Shown: positions 23,780 through 37,471, counted from the stretch's first letter. The stretch: DNA of 64,000 nucleotides from Caprella mutica (GCA_947561585.1 CANNZV010000947.1:180896-244895), one strand, 5' to 3'. Notes: generated by a model from the sequence alone, not told the origin. Made by a program: numbers and translations.

Positions 23780-26700
23780 AGGTTTTATAGTTTTCTTTAT
23801 TTAACTGCACTTTACTAATCACGAATAAAGTTACCTTACAAGGAAATGCATTTTAGCTGCAGACATGCATTACTATCCACATGAGTGACTCTTTTAACCA
23901 TTTACAGTCTGGATAGTACACCTTAACCTTTATTACTTGACCGATAGCACCTATAATTAGTGTATTATAATTATAGCACCTATAGATTCAATAAATCATG
24001 AGTTAATGATAATAAACAAAGAATAAGGTGATTTGGAGAAATTGTACCACAAATTCAGAAGCTATCTGAAAAATTATGATTTTAATAATATTTTGATATG
24101 TTTTTATTTTTCAAAATAATAAACAAGAAATGAAAGATATTCAATTTATAAAACTATAAATTTATTTTGAACCTAATAAAGTTTCCATATGCATCATTTT
24201 CTTTAATATTTTCTAAATATCTTTTTAACAAATAAAACCTTAAAACAAATAAATAAATACTATATAAGAAATAACTGTTATTTTAATTATATAATTACTT
24301 GGGAAAAAGAGATATGATTTAAAAAGGTAAAACTTCATCCTTTTCCCTCCACCATTGAAAACAAATTTCACTAATCACAATCTATCAACTGATAAGCGTT
24401 ATCTTTTGAATGAAGTTAATATCTTAATTATGATATAACTTTCTATATACATGATGAAGATTAATATTAGTGAATAATAGAATTATGTTTAATAGTTACA
24501 CAGTGTAAATCAGATATATATAATAAAAACAACATTGAAATTTATACTACAATTTTAAACAATTTAAGTTATTTTATTTACTATTTAATCAGTTAGGTAA
24601 ATAACTGTATACAGACACTGCAGCTACAAGATTAAATCAGGGCACAATAACAGTTTCAATAATTACAGCAACAAAAAGTTTATACAACCATCCTCTGATG
24701 TAGAAAAAGTCTGCAGGCTGCAGTCTGGTTCTTACATCTTGGATATGGGTAGGGTACGAATAATCGGTATGTTTCACATCTTCGGCCACATGGATATAAG
24801 TAAAAATATATAATAAATAGCAATTATCATATAATTTTGTTTTTTAGTATGACCGAACATGTGACACCAACCGATAACTTAAAACTTACCCTACAGGACT
24901 CTTAAGTTAAATTTTCTCAAACCAATATATATTTTTTACAGTGGTCCCTAAAACTAACCATAGATTTTATAGGCCCCATATATGGAACATCCAATGCTTG
25001 AAAATCTATAAAAATCAGCACCTCAACAATTCGGTGTCGAAATAAATTGATTCGAAAATAAGAATATTGGTAGAATGTTCCAAATGTGAAACTATCTAAA
25101 GAAGTAAAAGTATTTACCTAAAGATTTTTTATTAGTTCTAAAGTAACAAAAAGTACTAACTATTGCCCAATAACCTCTATAGTTATCAACAAATGGATAA
25201 GATGACTATGATGATGCTATTCAACCTCCCATAGATTTTAAAGGGGGATATATCTCGATAATCACAGCAAAGGATCTTAAACCGATAAGAACTGAAAAAC
25301 GATATTCCATGAATAACTATATTTACACTCTTTTATCACAGAGATATAAAATAAAGTGAAATTAAAATATTTTAAATTCAGACACCATGAAGATAATTAT
25401 GCTGATTACCTCGTATGACAACCTTTTCATTAATTTGAGTTTTAAAGCTCATTTACATTCATGGAATAACCATCTTAAATTGACGGAAAGTTTATTCATA
25501 CAATTTTCATTAGATATACACCACCAAATATGTAGTTTTTAATTCCAGACACCTCTCACCATGCTATTACTATAAATTAATTAATACAAAGGTATATCAC
25601 AGCTATATGGAGAGGTTAACGTAGCACGTATAGCTCGTAAATCGCGTGCTCTTGTTATAATGATTCGTACCTATAAGTGTTTCAAGATCGTGATCAGACA
25701 ACCGCTTTCTCACCGCAAAACAAAGCTAAGTACGATGTTTGAAATGAAACAGGCGATTTTTAGCACATATGTACTAGTAGCAGTACATTTAATAACTGAA
25801 GTGGCTCACACATTTAGTTTGGTTACCATAATAACATGTATTTGATGGTTAGGAAAATTCAGTCTCGTTTTATAATAATATTAAGAATTTAATATTTCAA
25901 TTGCATGAAACTCAATTTATACCATTGAGTTGTAATAAATAGCGTTTTAAAATAGTTAACCTATTAAATGCTATCAGACAGGGTAGGTACATTCATGCCA
26001 AACCTTTTAACTGTACCATCCCTAAGTGACTATAGGAATGTACCGGAAGGTGGGACAGTTTACTTTGGGTAGGAAATGACATCTTCAAAACCACACAGCC
26101 TAGGCCTAACTATACAATCTCAGCCTTTAACCATAGAGCCTAGCCACACAGCTTTGTGTTAACTGTGTGGATAAGTGAGGAGGTACACATGTGTCTGTAT
26201 ATTCTGTATTATCACACACTGTGTGTCTAGAGTATCAAATTCCTTCGCCTCAAACTTATTCAACAGCTAATTTCAATTTTGGAAATAACTCATTTTTGAT
26301 TTACTGACAGTTAGATTTATTTTAATTAGGAGATTAGTTTATATTCATTTTGAAACTAATATTTATATGATTATTTTATTCATTTTAATAATAATATTCG
26401 TTCAATTTTTTTTACTTCACTCAAATTTTAAAATTATTCATTTTAAGATTTACATTTTTTTTTAATTCCTTTAATACTTGCTATTATTTGTTCTTTAGTT
26501 ACATTTTAATGCAGATTTATTTGGTTTCAATCTTAGTGACTTTTTCCATCAAATCGACAGATTTAACTTTTTTTTCTACTTAAAATGCACACACAGGAAT
26601 GAAGAGCATGCATTGTGCACACATAAGATGATGTGCAGTGAAGTGCACACAATGTGCACACGTCCCATTGTACTCTGCAAACAATAGTGTTCACATAACC

Positions 26701-26928
26701 CAGATACAAATGGAACGAAATATTAACCCTTTTCACTAGGTTATATTATACCTATATATAAGCTATATATATAAGTAGAAAGTAAATAACTAATATTAAT
26801 ATACTATGGAATACACATTTTATAGCACCATAGAAATAACAATAATTTAGGTGAGTATACGTAAAGGTGATAGAATTTGTACAATGTAATTAAATTCACA
26901 CATTGAAAATTAATTTAATACTTTAAAT
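23780..26928. other. AT-rich intron DNA
   Basis: Holds one family A MITE (24.75 kb). A 36-bp stretch at 25,810-25,845 (ATTTAGTTTGGTTACCATAA) is repeated at 27,334-27,369. Around 26,580-26,670 there are repeated TGCACAC words. No exon was supported. Confidence 0.5.
24750..24894. mobile_element. Foldback MITE, family A, copy 3
   Basis: Left arm AGGGTACGAATAATCGGT with CACATCTTCGGCCACATG. Right arm GACCGAACATGTGACACCAA then CCGATAACTTAAAACTTACC. About 145 bp with an AT-rich core. Confidence 0.8.
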
Positions 26929-27192
26929 AACTATAGTATAAATAATAACTATTTAATACTTATACATAAATAACTATAGTATAAATAGTAACTATTTAAT
27001 ACTTATACATAAATAACTATAGTATAAATAGTAACTATTTATTACTTATACATAAATAACTATAGTATAAATAGTAACTATTTAATACTTATACATAAAT
27101 AACTATAGTATAAATAATAACTATTTAATACTTATACATAAATAACTATAGTATAAATAATAACTATATAATAACTATAGATAAATAATAAC
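26929..27192 (+). repeat. Minisatellite, 43-bp AT-rich monomer
   Basis: Five to six copies of a unit containing TAACTATAGTATAAATAGTA then ACTATTTAATACTTATAC. Copies are nearly identical, differing mainly by AATA versus AGTA. Confidence 0.9.
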
Positions 27193-28210
27193 TATTTTTA
27201 AAATGCCAACTATGGAACAAATGTCAAGACTAAGTGAAGTAGGTGAAGAAACTCTAACATGTTTCTTTGGCAATGAAACATGAAACCAATTTGGCATAAT
27301 TACCAGCGTGAAACGGCACAAAAAACAATGTGGCATACATATTTAGCTTGGTTACCATAATGACGTAAATATGCCTTATTAGTATGTGGCATATTTCGTG
27401 GCTGTAACCTAGTAACGGCATAGTATGCCACAGTTAATCAAAAAGCAAAGAACATTAGAGATAATATGGAAAGAAGAGGAAGTTTGGCATTATGAAGGCA
27501 TTAAATAAACTGTACATGTTATAACTATGAGAAAATACCGATGAAATGACTACACAGTTATTAACATATGGCAATAATGATATCGAACTATGGAGATGTT
27601 CTATGTTATAATTAAAAGCATCGTAATTGTGGGAGACGAAGAGAATTTCTAGGAGACGTTAATTAGTTAGTACATAGTTAATTAACTTTGGTAGTAAGTA
27701 TTTGTTACTTCCGTACTGGATTCTATTTCGAATAGAATTTTCTTTGCTTTAATTGCATCTTCAATTTAGAAACAAAAAATAAATACGAGTTTCATTGTGA
27801 GTGTACGATAATAAGTATTGAGACTATGTATTAACAATGAACTTATTTCTTTAGGAAATTGCTAACCTATTAAACAATAATCAATATGTATATATATATA
27901 AAAGGTATTAAAATTAGAAGGTTGAATTTTAAGTATTTGAAATAAAATAGTTTCCATTCATTTTATTCAGATATGAAAATCATTCAAGAATTCTTTTGTA
28001 CATATTTTTTTACATTAATAAGTCAATGTGACATTATATGAAAATATTAGAATTATAGTATAATTATTCATTTAATTCAAATTAAGTAAATAACTTTACG
28101 ATTTTTCACTGCCTTTTAAACATATGTATAACTAATACAGAATTTATAATTGAAAATAATATCGATAGTTCAAGGGGCCCAATAATTGACTTCAGTATAA
28201 GTATGACATT
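27193..28210. other. Intron DNA, nothing identified
   Basis: Contains TGGCATA/TATGCCA words at 27,280-27,440, possibly a very decayed inverted-repeat element. No exon or array. Confidence 0.4.
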
Positions 28211-28382
28211 TAGGGTCGGAAAATACTTTTAATTTCATAGATCCAAAAAAATTTATAAACATAGAGAATTAAACACTATCAAAATCATATATACTGAACC
28301 TGTGGTATATAATATTCGATACCATTTCATTTCGTCCATATACTAATGTCTATGATTTAAGAAGCATATTGTCACAACCCTA
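28211..28382. mobile_element. hAT-like MITE, family F, copy 2
   Basis: The right end has CATATTGTCACAACCCTA. The left end is decayed (TAGGGTCGGAAAATAC). It shares the TAATATTCGATACCATTTCA core with the 18.4-kb copy. Confidence 0.75.
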
Positions 28383-28638
28383 GTTATTACAATACACCTT
28401 CAGCACACTCGCAAATATTACAACAGTTGTAAGATTGTGAATATGTAGTTCGAATAGAAGGAGTCCGTCCTCGCAATCAGGGCAGAAAGAAAGAGAATTC
28501 GTGTAATACCGAGACAGTCACGAACTCGTGACGGAACTCAAAGGGAGTCATTAGGCAACCTAAAGTGCTGTGACGAACACCAGACCAACTCCATTCACTG
28601 GTCAAAAACCAAAACCACATTGGAAAAATGAAGCAGCG

Positions 28639-28886
28639 TAGGGTAAGTTACGAATTATTGGTCAGTTCCACAATTTCGGACACGTAAGAAAAACTATACA
28701 ATAATAATTATTTGATTTTGATTTTACTTGGTATCCATGATACCTGCAGGTATCATGGATACCAACTAAAATAAATAAAGCAGGTATCATGGATACCAAT
28801 TAAAATAAAAATGAAATAATTATTATTGTATAGTTTTTCTTACGAGTCCTAAATTGTGGAACTGACCGATAATTCGGAAACGCAAC
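28639..28886. mobile_element. Foldback MITE, family A, copy 4 (long form)
   Basis: Arms GGGTAAGTTACGAATTATTG with CAGTTCCACAATTTCGGACA, and their complement, about 65 bp each. The core is a second palindrome, TGATACCTGCAGGTATCA, with a further TGGATACCA copy, so the whole 248 bp can fold. Confidence 0.88.
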
Positions 28887-30538
28887 CCGTCTGTGTAACA
28901 TCTTTCCACCACGACATGGGGGGAGAGATGAGGGGGGAGGGGAAGATAGGGGTGCACTATATGATCTACATTGAATAGTGTGTTGCAATACTGTGAAGTA
29001 ACTATTGCAGTGAGAACAGAGGGCAGTGATTAGCCAATACTGTGACATATCGTGCCATGGGTCACTGTATTTAATCAAGTCACAGGGAATTAATTTGCTT
29101 GCTAACACTAGAAGAAAGAGAAATACAAGGGACTGAAAGAAGCAGTCAGAAAGGAAAGGGGCTCCATGAGCAAAGTGACCTACCACCAGTCGGTGACAAT
29201 GTTCACGGATGCAAAAAAGCTACTTACCAAGGAATGTGACAAAAAGGGACACAAGCATCGGTGGCTGCACTCACGGGTGGAAGAGGGAAATTAAGGGTGA
29301 ACGTAGATGAAGCCTACAAGCCTATTTATCATAAAATTTAGATATTTTCTTAAATCAACAAAAACAATTAAAATTGTACATTGTAATTGGTATCTCATAT
29401 CTAAATGTTTAACATGTTACATAACTTACATAAGTAAATGTGCAATGCCTGTTAATTCTATATGTACTTGTACGGCTTTACCTAAGCTGTACTGTCACTT
29501 CCTCTTCTCAGGCACATACAATTATAACCTATAGTGTCACGTGACAGCCATACCAATATAACTTAGCACTTTCTATGCATTATGACCTTATTATACCTGA
29601 TACATACTTGATAATGGTTAATATCATTAACTGTATAATATTTCGTGAAATGAAATTCATAAAAACTGAAATATGTAAGACTTATTAAATATATCACTAA
29701 TGATTATGTAATATAATGATCATAAAAAATAATGAAAAAAAGTATAACACAACGAAAAAAAAAAACAGGAGTGTGTGAATTGAAGGAATGTGAAAAATAT
29801 CATAGCATTTTCTAATTTAAACCCAAAAAATGATCGATAAAAACTTTCAACTCTGAAGGAGAATACAGTTACTGTTATTAGAGAACAATAAAACAGTGAT
29901 AATTTAGCCTGTTGATGTATATACCTATATTTGAGGTGTAAATAGACTATTAGTCACTATACACCTGTACAAATATACACCTGTACAAAGGTACGGCAAG
30001 TCAAACACCTGCATCTTCCATGCAAAAAAAAAAAAAAATTATGTTTATAAAGTACATAGATTTTCAATATATGTAATTATTTATAGCACTAATATACATA
30101 GGACGTAATTACCTTACACTTTCTTATATACATTAATATAAGGCATTTGAATGTTATTTCCATAATTATGTACATTTGTATTGTAAGTACTTACCTAGGA
30201 GTAGGAATATCCGAAGCTGAACAATATCGCTTTCTACTACCTATTATTTACACACTAATAGTAAAGGGCCGGTAAACTGATATAAAACACGGAAAAGTTA
30301 AACCTCCATTCACAGTATCTTCTTTCAGTTAATAAACCATAATACAATTCCCATTCTATATAATAATACACTTATTCATTTCACTCTACACTCATATAAC
30401 ACATAGAACAGACGAGACACACACAACCCAGTCCCATCACTACTGCACGTAAACTGAGGAGATTTGAAAATGGTTTCGGTTCAAGAACTCAAGCAACCAC
30501 GCGGTGCATGAATGGTTCAGTCGGTTCAATACGACACG
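28887..30538. other. Intron DNA with dispersed repeat G
   Basis: Includes a purine-rich GGGGGGAGAGATGAGGGGGG stretch at about 28,918 and dispersed repeat G copy 3. The minus-strand 128-residue frame over 28,800-29,186 is made of the MITE arm, this purine-rich tract and repeat G, and is not a gene. Confidence 0.45.
29103..29186 (-). repeat. Dispersed repeat G, copy 3
   Basis: Contains AAATACAAGGGACTGAAAGA and GGGGCTCCATGAGCAAAGTG, matching 11,270-11,350. Its minus-strand reading (FAHGAPFLSDCFFQS) is open, so the family may derive from a coding or retroposed sequence. I cannot identify the source. Confidence 0.7.
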
Positions 30539-31668
30539 ATAATCGGTTTGAACATGAATATCAGATTTAATATAATAAATTAATCGGTTTTTGAACATGA
30601 ATATCGGATTCAATATAATAAATTAATCGGTTTTTGAACATGAATATCGGATTCAATATAATAAATTAATCGGTTTGAACATGAATATCGGATTCAATAT
30701 AATAAATTAATCGGTTTTTGAACATGAATATCGGATTCAATATAATAAATTAATCGGTTTGAACATGAATATCGGATTCAATATAACAAATTAATCGGTT
30801 TGAACATGAATATCGGATTCAATATAATAGATTAATCGGTTTGAACATGAATATCGGATTCAATATAACAAATTAATCGGTTTGAACATGAATATCGGAT
30901 TCAATATAATAAATTAATCGGTTTGAACATGAATATCAGATTTAATATAATAAATTAATCGGTTTTTGAACATGAATATCGGATTCAATATAATAAATTA
31001 ATCGGTTTTTGAACATGAATATCAGATTTAATATAATAGATTAATCGGTTTTTGAACATGAATATCGGATTCAATATAATAAATTAATCGGTTTGAACAT
31101 GAATATCGGATTCAATACAATAAATTAATCGGTTTTTGAACATGAATATCGGATTCAATATAATAAATTAATCGGTTTGAACATGAATATCGGATTCAAT
31201 ATAACAAATTAATCGGTTTGAACATGAATATCGGATTCAATATAATAGATTAATCGGTTTGAACATGAATATCGGATTCAATATAACAAATTAATCGGTT
31301 TGAACATGAATATCGGATTCAATATAATAAATTAATCGGTTTGAACATGAATATCGGATTCAATATAATAGATTAATCGTTTTGAACATGAATATCGGAT
31401 TCAATATAACAAATTAATCGGTTTGAACATGAATATCGGATTTAATATAATAAATTAATCGGTTTGAACATGAATATCGGATTCAATATAATAGATTAAT
31501 CGGTTTGAACATGAATATCGGATTCAATATAATAAATTATTCGGTTTGAACATGAATATCGGATTCAATATAATAGATTAATCGGTTTGAACATGAATAT
31601 CGGATTCACTATAATAAATTCATCGATTGGAACATGAATATCGGATTCAATATAATAGATTAATCGGT
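30539..31668 (+). repeat. Minisatellite, 41/43-bp monomer
   Basis: About 27 copies of a unit containing AATCGGTTTGAACATGAATA then TCGGATTCAATATAATAA. The 43-bp class has two extra T (GGTTTTTGAAC). Variants AACAAATT and AATAGATT recur with regular spacing, suggesting amplification of multi-unit blocks. The right edge fades into decayed units up to about 31,805. Confidence 0.95.
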
Positions 31669-32004
31669 TAAATTTAATACAGTATCAGTTTAACTGATTA
31701 TCGGTTTGAATGTAATACGATTGTCGATTATCAGTCATAATTGAAGAAATAAAACAATCGGTTGATTACGATTATCGATTTGTATGAAATGATTATCGGT
31801 TTTATTTGGTATATGAAATAAAAGTTGTTGATTAAATATTTCTTTATTTTTAATGATTATTATACGCCATAATATTTTTACTTTATTTTTAAAAAAATTT
31901 GGTTATTTTTTTTATTGATATTACAAGATTGACAAAAAAATCATTATTTTGCTAACATTTTCATAAGAATTATTACAAACCTTAAATACTATCTACACAT
32001 ACAA

Positions 32005-32179
32005 TTGTCTAGTTTTACTATTTCATCATTTTGAGTCCAAGAAACAAATGTACTATCGGTAAGTTGTTTTAAGACATTATATTTTCATGTATCAATAGTT
32101 TAATTATTAAATAATTATTATTATTTACTTCTTCTTCGAGTCCAAAATATGAAATCGTACGATAACTCGGAACTTGCCC
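32005..32179. mobile_element. Foldback MITE, family A, copy 5 (decayed)
   Basis: The right arm TTCGAGTCCAAAATATGAAA and CGATAACTCGGAACTTGCCC is recognisable. The left arm, around TTTCATCATTTTGAGTCCAA, matches its complement weakly. Confidence 0.55.
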
Positions 32180-32965
32180 ATATGAATGATTCTAGTTTTG
32201 ATAAAATAAATCACAGTGCTATACAAATATGAATATTATTATTGCAATACACCTAACTAATTAAATACCTAGAACATAATTATTCTCAGTTTGTTATTCA
32301 TAATAATAATGTAATTCATTAATAGAATATGTAGAACCCTCAACTTAATTAATAACAAAGTTCTTCCCCTCAAAATTCGCTATCAATGTTGTGTTCAATA
32401 AACTTTGACCTCAAAATAATTTGACCCCAAACTAATTTGACCTCAAAATAATTTGAACTCCAAAGTAATTTGATCTCACACACACAGATATAAAATTTGT
32501 CAAGGTCAATAAAGATGTTGGAGGAAAACGTACGCTAGAAAATAGAAGGTGATACGATTACTAAATAGTGTGACAACTTTTGACACAGTGTACCTATCTA
32601 TGTCTGATTATGAAATTATTTACCAGCCGCTTAATACGACCTATACTCATAATTATGGGACACTATGACCAATATAATAAAAAGTAAATAGGTATAAAGC
32701 TGCTCGAAGTTACACACCACGTCAAAAAAGAGTGTGTTATTAGTCTGTTTTAAAAATAATATTTTACTAATATAAAATGCGGATTTTAAATTTTAAAAAT
32801 ACTTATATCTAAATATTCAGTGAAGTGTATCGAAATATTTTCCAAAGCAGGGCAGATGTTTCCAGTCTGATAGTTCCTAATGTATTTTCCGTCAAATAAA
32901 ATAAAGAAAACCCTACAAAGGAAGATAAAGTCAAAGATTACTCCCTCTTACCTTCTTCGGACAAA

Positions 32966-33211
32966 AGGGCCGTACACACGCATGGTTGAAGTCTTTCCAA
33001 CAGACATTTTGCTAAGCTCCTCCTACTTTTTCCACCAGGCTTTTGAATCATATAAGAAAAATGATATAATTTTTATTTAGTTTCATGTAAATTAATAAAA
33101 ATTAAATCATTTTTTTCGTATAAAATTCAAAAATCTCGTGGAAAAAGTAGGAGGAGCTTAGCAAAAAGTCTGGTGGAAAGTCTTCAAAAACCCTGCGTGT
33201 GTACGGCCCCT
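32966..33211. mobile_element. Foldback MITE, family B, copy 1
   Basis: Ends AAGGGCCGTACACACG and CGTGTGTACGGCCCCTT. Long arms share GCTAAGCTCCTCCTACTTTT and its complement. About 246 bp. A short frame over 32,880-33,080 crosses it and is not a gene. Confidence 0.88.
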
Positions 33212-33753
33212 TAGCACAATTCCTTGTAGTGAATTTCTTTCGAAAGCTCTAACTACCTTCTCAATTTGGTGTTACTAATTAAATAACAAAAATCGTGACG
33301 TTATGTGTAGCAGAAATTAACGAAGGTAATTTAAGGGAATTCGTTATGAAGACAATCTTTGTACTTAATAAAATGTTATAGAATCATTAAATAGAATAGA
33401 ATTACTAAAGAAATATATCTATATATATTCCTTTAAGGTGAGAATAAGTTTAAGTATCTGTTCAAAATAATGATGGTAGAAAAATGATAGCTAATGTGGA
33501 AAGAAAGCGCCACAATATTAAAGTATGGGCAGTCATTAGCAAACAGTATTCATTTAATCAGTTTGAGGGTGAATTTCTAATGTGATGGATAGGTTCTATA
33601 GCTACAACTGCAATAAATAAGGAAACACTATAGTAAGTGATATCTTAATATTATTATGGTAATGGTATATATAATTAATGCTACAACATTAATACTGTCA
33701 TATGGATGAATCAAATTCACTGCAGTTTTTTGATATCGGAATTCATCTACTAC

Positions 33754-33898
33754 AGGTAAGCTCTAAGTTATTGGACACTTCCACATTTTCGGACACATAA
33801 GAAAAAATGCATAATAGTTAAAAAACGTTAAATAATAAATATATTGTTTTTTCTAACGTGTGCGAAAAAGTAGAACCATCCGCCCGGAACTTACCCTA
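33754..33898. mobile_element. Foldback MITE, family A, copy 6
   Basis: Left arm GGTAAGCTCTAAGTTATTGG then CACTTCCACATTTTCGGACA. Right arm TGCGAAAAAGTAGAACCATC with GGAACTTACC. It sits 12 bp from the family E cluster. Confidence 0.75.
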
Positions 33899-33910
33899 GG
33901 GGTCTAGACT

Positions 33911-34071
33911 ATCCCGGGTAAAAAGGATTTTAATATTAGGATATTCCCTCAATAGCCCAAGAATAAATACTTCTAGCCTGGAATATTCCCTTAATACCCC
34001 CCAAGAATAAATACTTCTTGCCTGGGATATTCCCTTAATTGCCCAAGAATAAATACTTCTTGCCTGGGATA
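33911..34071 (+). repeat. Family E cluster, about three tandem units
   Basis: Three units of GGGATATTCCCTTAATTGCC then AAGAATAAATACTTCTTGCC, about 52 bp each. These are tandem half-palindromes of the solo elements at 12.89 and 17.81 kb. The left unit is degenerate (TAAAAAGGATTTTAATATTA). Confidence 0.8.
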
Positions 34072-34179
34072 GTAATAACTAAAAAAAATCATCGATTTGC
34101 ATCACCATTTTCAGACTAATTTAATCACTAGTTAAAATACAAGGTAGAAGGACAATTTATAGGGGAAATGTATTCACAT

Positions 34180-34245
34180 TAATGAATAACAAACTGGTGA
34201 GTAACACGTACTCACATTAATGATTTATAAACTGGTGAGTAACAT
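34180..34245 (+). repeat. Two-copy repeat with ACTGGTGAGTAACA
   Basis: ACTCACATTAATGA followed by TAAACTGGTGAGTAACA occurs twice about 42 bp apart, with small differences. It may be the precursor of the GTGAGT-rich array that follows. Confidence 0.65.
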
Positions 34246-34365
34246 GGTGAGTTTCATAGATATGCCTTACTCACCTCACTCACGACATTGAACTCTTGAC
34301 TCTCACATTTGCTCCTCAAAAGCATTCAGTTTATAACACATAAAATAAAGAGATTATTGGAGCTG

Positions 34366-34635
34366 TGGTGAGGTAGCTTAGGTGAGGTAGCTTAGTGAGT
34401 GATGAGGTAGCCTAGTGAGTGATGAGGTAGCTTAGTGAGTGATGAGGTAGCTTAGTGAGTGATGAGGTAGCTTAGTGAGTGGTGAGGTAGCTTAGTGAGT
34501 GATGAGGTAGCTTAGTGAGTGATGAGGTAGCTTAGTGAGTGATGAGGTAGCTTAGTGAGTGGTGAGGTAGCTTAGTGAGTGATGAGGTAGCTTAGTGAGC
34601 TAGTGAATGATGAGGTAAGGTAGCTTAGTGAGTTA
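34366..34635 (+). repeat. Minisatellite, 20-bp monomer
   Basis: About 13 copies of GATGAGGTAGCTTAGTGAGT with rare GGTGAGG and length variants at the 3' side. Units differ by one base or less in the centre. Confidence 0.93.
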
Positions 34636-34689
34636 GTGAGTGATGAGTGATAATAAAGTTTAGTGTGCCTCATGAGTGTTGAGGTAGCT

Positions 34690-37375
34690 TACTTATTCAT
34701 ATATGTTTATTATATAAAAATTTGCTAATGTAAAATTAAATTTTAAACACTTGCTGGTGTAAAACTATAACTGACCAATATGAAATACAAAAGTTACATA
34801 AATTGGTATATTTGAACGTAATTCAATTATTGCAATTCCTTTTTATTACACAATTAGTTATTTTTTCAATGTTAGAAACTAGTAATGCGGAAACAGTTTC
34901 TATAGAATAGCCTGAGGGACCTAACTCTTACATGCTCTTTATTGCATTATTTTAAAGCTCTTATTTCACGTCCCACCTAACTATCACTTAGTTAAAATTA
35001 GCCTGAATCATCTACCTCTTTCACATATTTGTCAAATAATCTACACTTAAAACGATAAACAATAAAACCTCAGAGTTTATTATCTTCATTGTGAGTAAGA
35101 AAATAGATTCTTATTGTTTCCAAATAAAGAGTTTTTTAAGCCTTTGTTTCGATCAATTCTTTCAATTTCCTGAGGGTTTTAATTAAGTTTCTCCCTATAG
35201 ATCACTACACGGAATGCATTGAACTCTCCTGCACTTTATTTGCACTGCCTGTGCACTCTAATGGTGCACAATAGTGCACAATGCACTGCTATTTACGTTA
35301 CTGTTCATAGTACTGAAAAAACAAATTCAAATTAATATATTAGTACATGTTCTCTATACATTTTATATCACTAAAATAAGTTAACATTATAATAAATCAT
35401 AAAATGGATAGTTTTATAATTCACATTTTATAAAAGTTAATTAATAGGTATACCAATGTTATTTTCTATATAATAATTAATGGTCTATTATATAGGTACT
35501 ATACCAATAAGAAACAGCTTTCATCAATCATTAGGGGGAATTTTTCTGAATTTCTCTTTAGTAGGATTGGTAAAAGATGACGTGAATTAATGGTCAAAAT
35601 CCGTTACTTTGACCCGCTCCCGTGATAGATAAAGGGTTAAAACGGTAGAAAAAATGGGTAAAGGAAAACTTAATTTAATGTACCTAGAGGCACTAGGTAT
35701 AGTATGGATGTAGAAAAGCTACTCAAAATATTACAGTGTAAAAAATGAATTACATTAAAATTATAGTAAAGCTAATAAGTAAACTAAAATAATTTTGCAA
35801 AAATTTAAAAAAAAATGAAAACCTAATTTTTTTAAATCTATCTTAGAATTTAAAATCACATTTAAAAGAAATCATGATTCAAAAATAAATAAATATGTCG
35901 TACTATAAAATTATACATCAATTCTACAAAATATATATTAATTTAATACAAGTTTCTTTCTAATTATTACATCTTCAATAAGAATCATGATGTTGTTATT
36001 CTGATAAATAAGAAAGTTTTGCTAGTAATTACATATAAACTCTCTACTGTGGAATATCATAGTTACCCATTAATTAACGGAGGGGACGGTAAATTTCTAA
36101 CAGGGTTTCAACCCCAATCAACCCAAGGCTTTCTCCTCATTACACCCATTCTATTGTTGGTGATAACTAATATCAATATTGTGATTGCATTACAATGTTA
36201 TTCAAGGGTTCACAGACTTTCGGATAATTAATATTGTGATTGTAATTCCATGGAACACTATCTAATATTTTTGGAACATTTCAAAGAATTATTATTTTGG
36301 CCAATGAGTTGAAAACATTATGTGGATTCATTTCTTGATTTTCTATTATAACTTCTAAAAGTTAAATAAAAGTGAAATTAAATTTTATAAGCAAAAAGTA
36401 TTGAAGAAAAACGATATACAAAGTGATTGATTCACTAATCTACCAATGTATTGAAATGAACCTGAAATAGGAAATTAAGAGATACTTTAATTGGAATACT
36501 CTTATTTTAAGCATCTCTATTACAAGTCATTTAATAGATAGTTTAACCTTTTTCATGGATATGTAAAATGTGCTTCGATAAAATCATGCATTATTACAGT
36601 ACGTATATCCTTCTAAGATATAATATATCCTTACTACTGTGCGCATATCCTTCTAAGATATGTCATCCTTACTCTACTCATATCCTTTTAAGATATGTTA
36701 TCCTTACTGTGCGCATATCCTTCTAAGATATTTTATCCTTAATGTGTGCATATCCTTCGTAGGACCTCATGCGCTATATCTGCTCCTAAGTCAGTGAAAA
36801 AAAGTTGGACTTAATATGATACCTCGCGACTCTTTTCCGCAGCACAATGTTATCGCATGGCAAAATCTCATGAAATTTACAACCGAAGAAGAAATGAACG
36901 TTAAAAGAAGTGGAAGGTTTAGCGGAATGAGTAACTGTTTGCAAATAGAAAAAAGTTAACAGTTATTACTATTGTAACAGTTAGGGGGAACAGAAGAAAA
37001 AGACTGTTATTGTAGTTTGAAAATAATAATTGATATTTGGTTATAACTAGCCCATTCAATCACAATATTTATAATGATGCCATTTTTTTCAAAGTTATAC
37101 TATAGTGATACGACTATTAATACGATAGGTCAAACTAGAGAAAAATATATATCACAATTGTAGCAATGGATGATGTTTTTTAGTGTCTATGTATTTATCT
37201 AACTAATAACAAAAGCAATTAAATACAATTTATAAATAAAAATTCTGGATTGTGGAATAAAGGTTAAAATTTCTGTTTAAAATATTCTACCAGTACCAAC
37301 ACACATGCTTTTATTCTATTTATATTATAATTTAGTAATCTTTTAAAATCACATAAATGTTATAATATTTTATGT
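34690..37375. other. AT-rich intron DNA
   Basis: No exon or transposon end was supported. There is a cluster of GTGCAC/TGCACT words at 35,228-35,288, and a frame at 36,019-36,231 with no recognisable motif. The small array at 36.6 kb is listed separately. Confidence 0.5.
36601..36759 (+). repeat. Short array of CATATCCTTCTAAGATAT units
   Basis: Four diverged units of about 35-50 bp. Each has GCGCATATCCTTCTAAGATA and a TATCCTTACT spacer. Confidence 0.8.
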
Positions 37376-37471
37376 GACATTCCAATATTCCGATGTGAAT
37401 CACATTCCAGCATCCCGACGAGAATCACATTCCAACATCAGTTGAGAATCACATTTCAGCATCGCGATGTG
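37376..37471 (+). repeat. Four copies of a 24-25-bp unit
   Basis: Units of ACATTCCAGCATCCCGATG with GAATC. Copies are diverged. Confidence 0.85.

Noticed and set aside
21350..23818. Plus-strand ORFs of up to 504 residues
   Set aside because: All three frames give the same periodic YSVYRPHHL/STGLIIY/CLQASSS words from the 32/25-bp minisatellite.
28800..29186. 128-residue minus-strand ORF
   Set aside because: It runs through a MITE arm, a purine tract and dispersed repeat G; a chance fusion.
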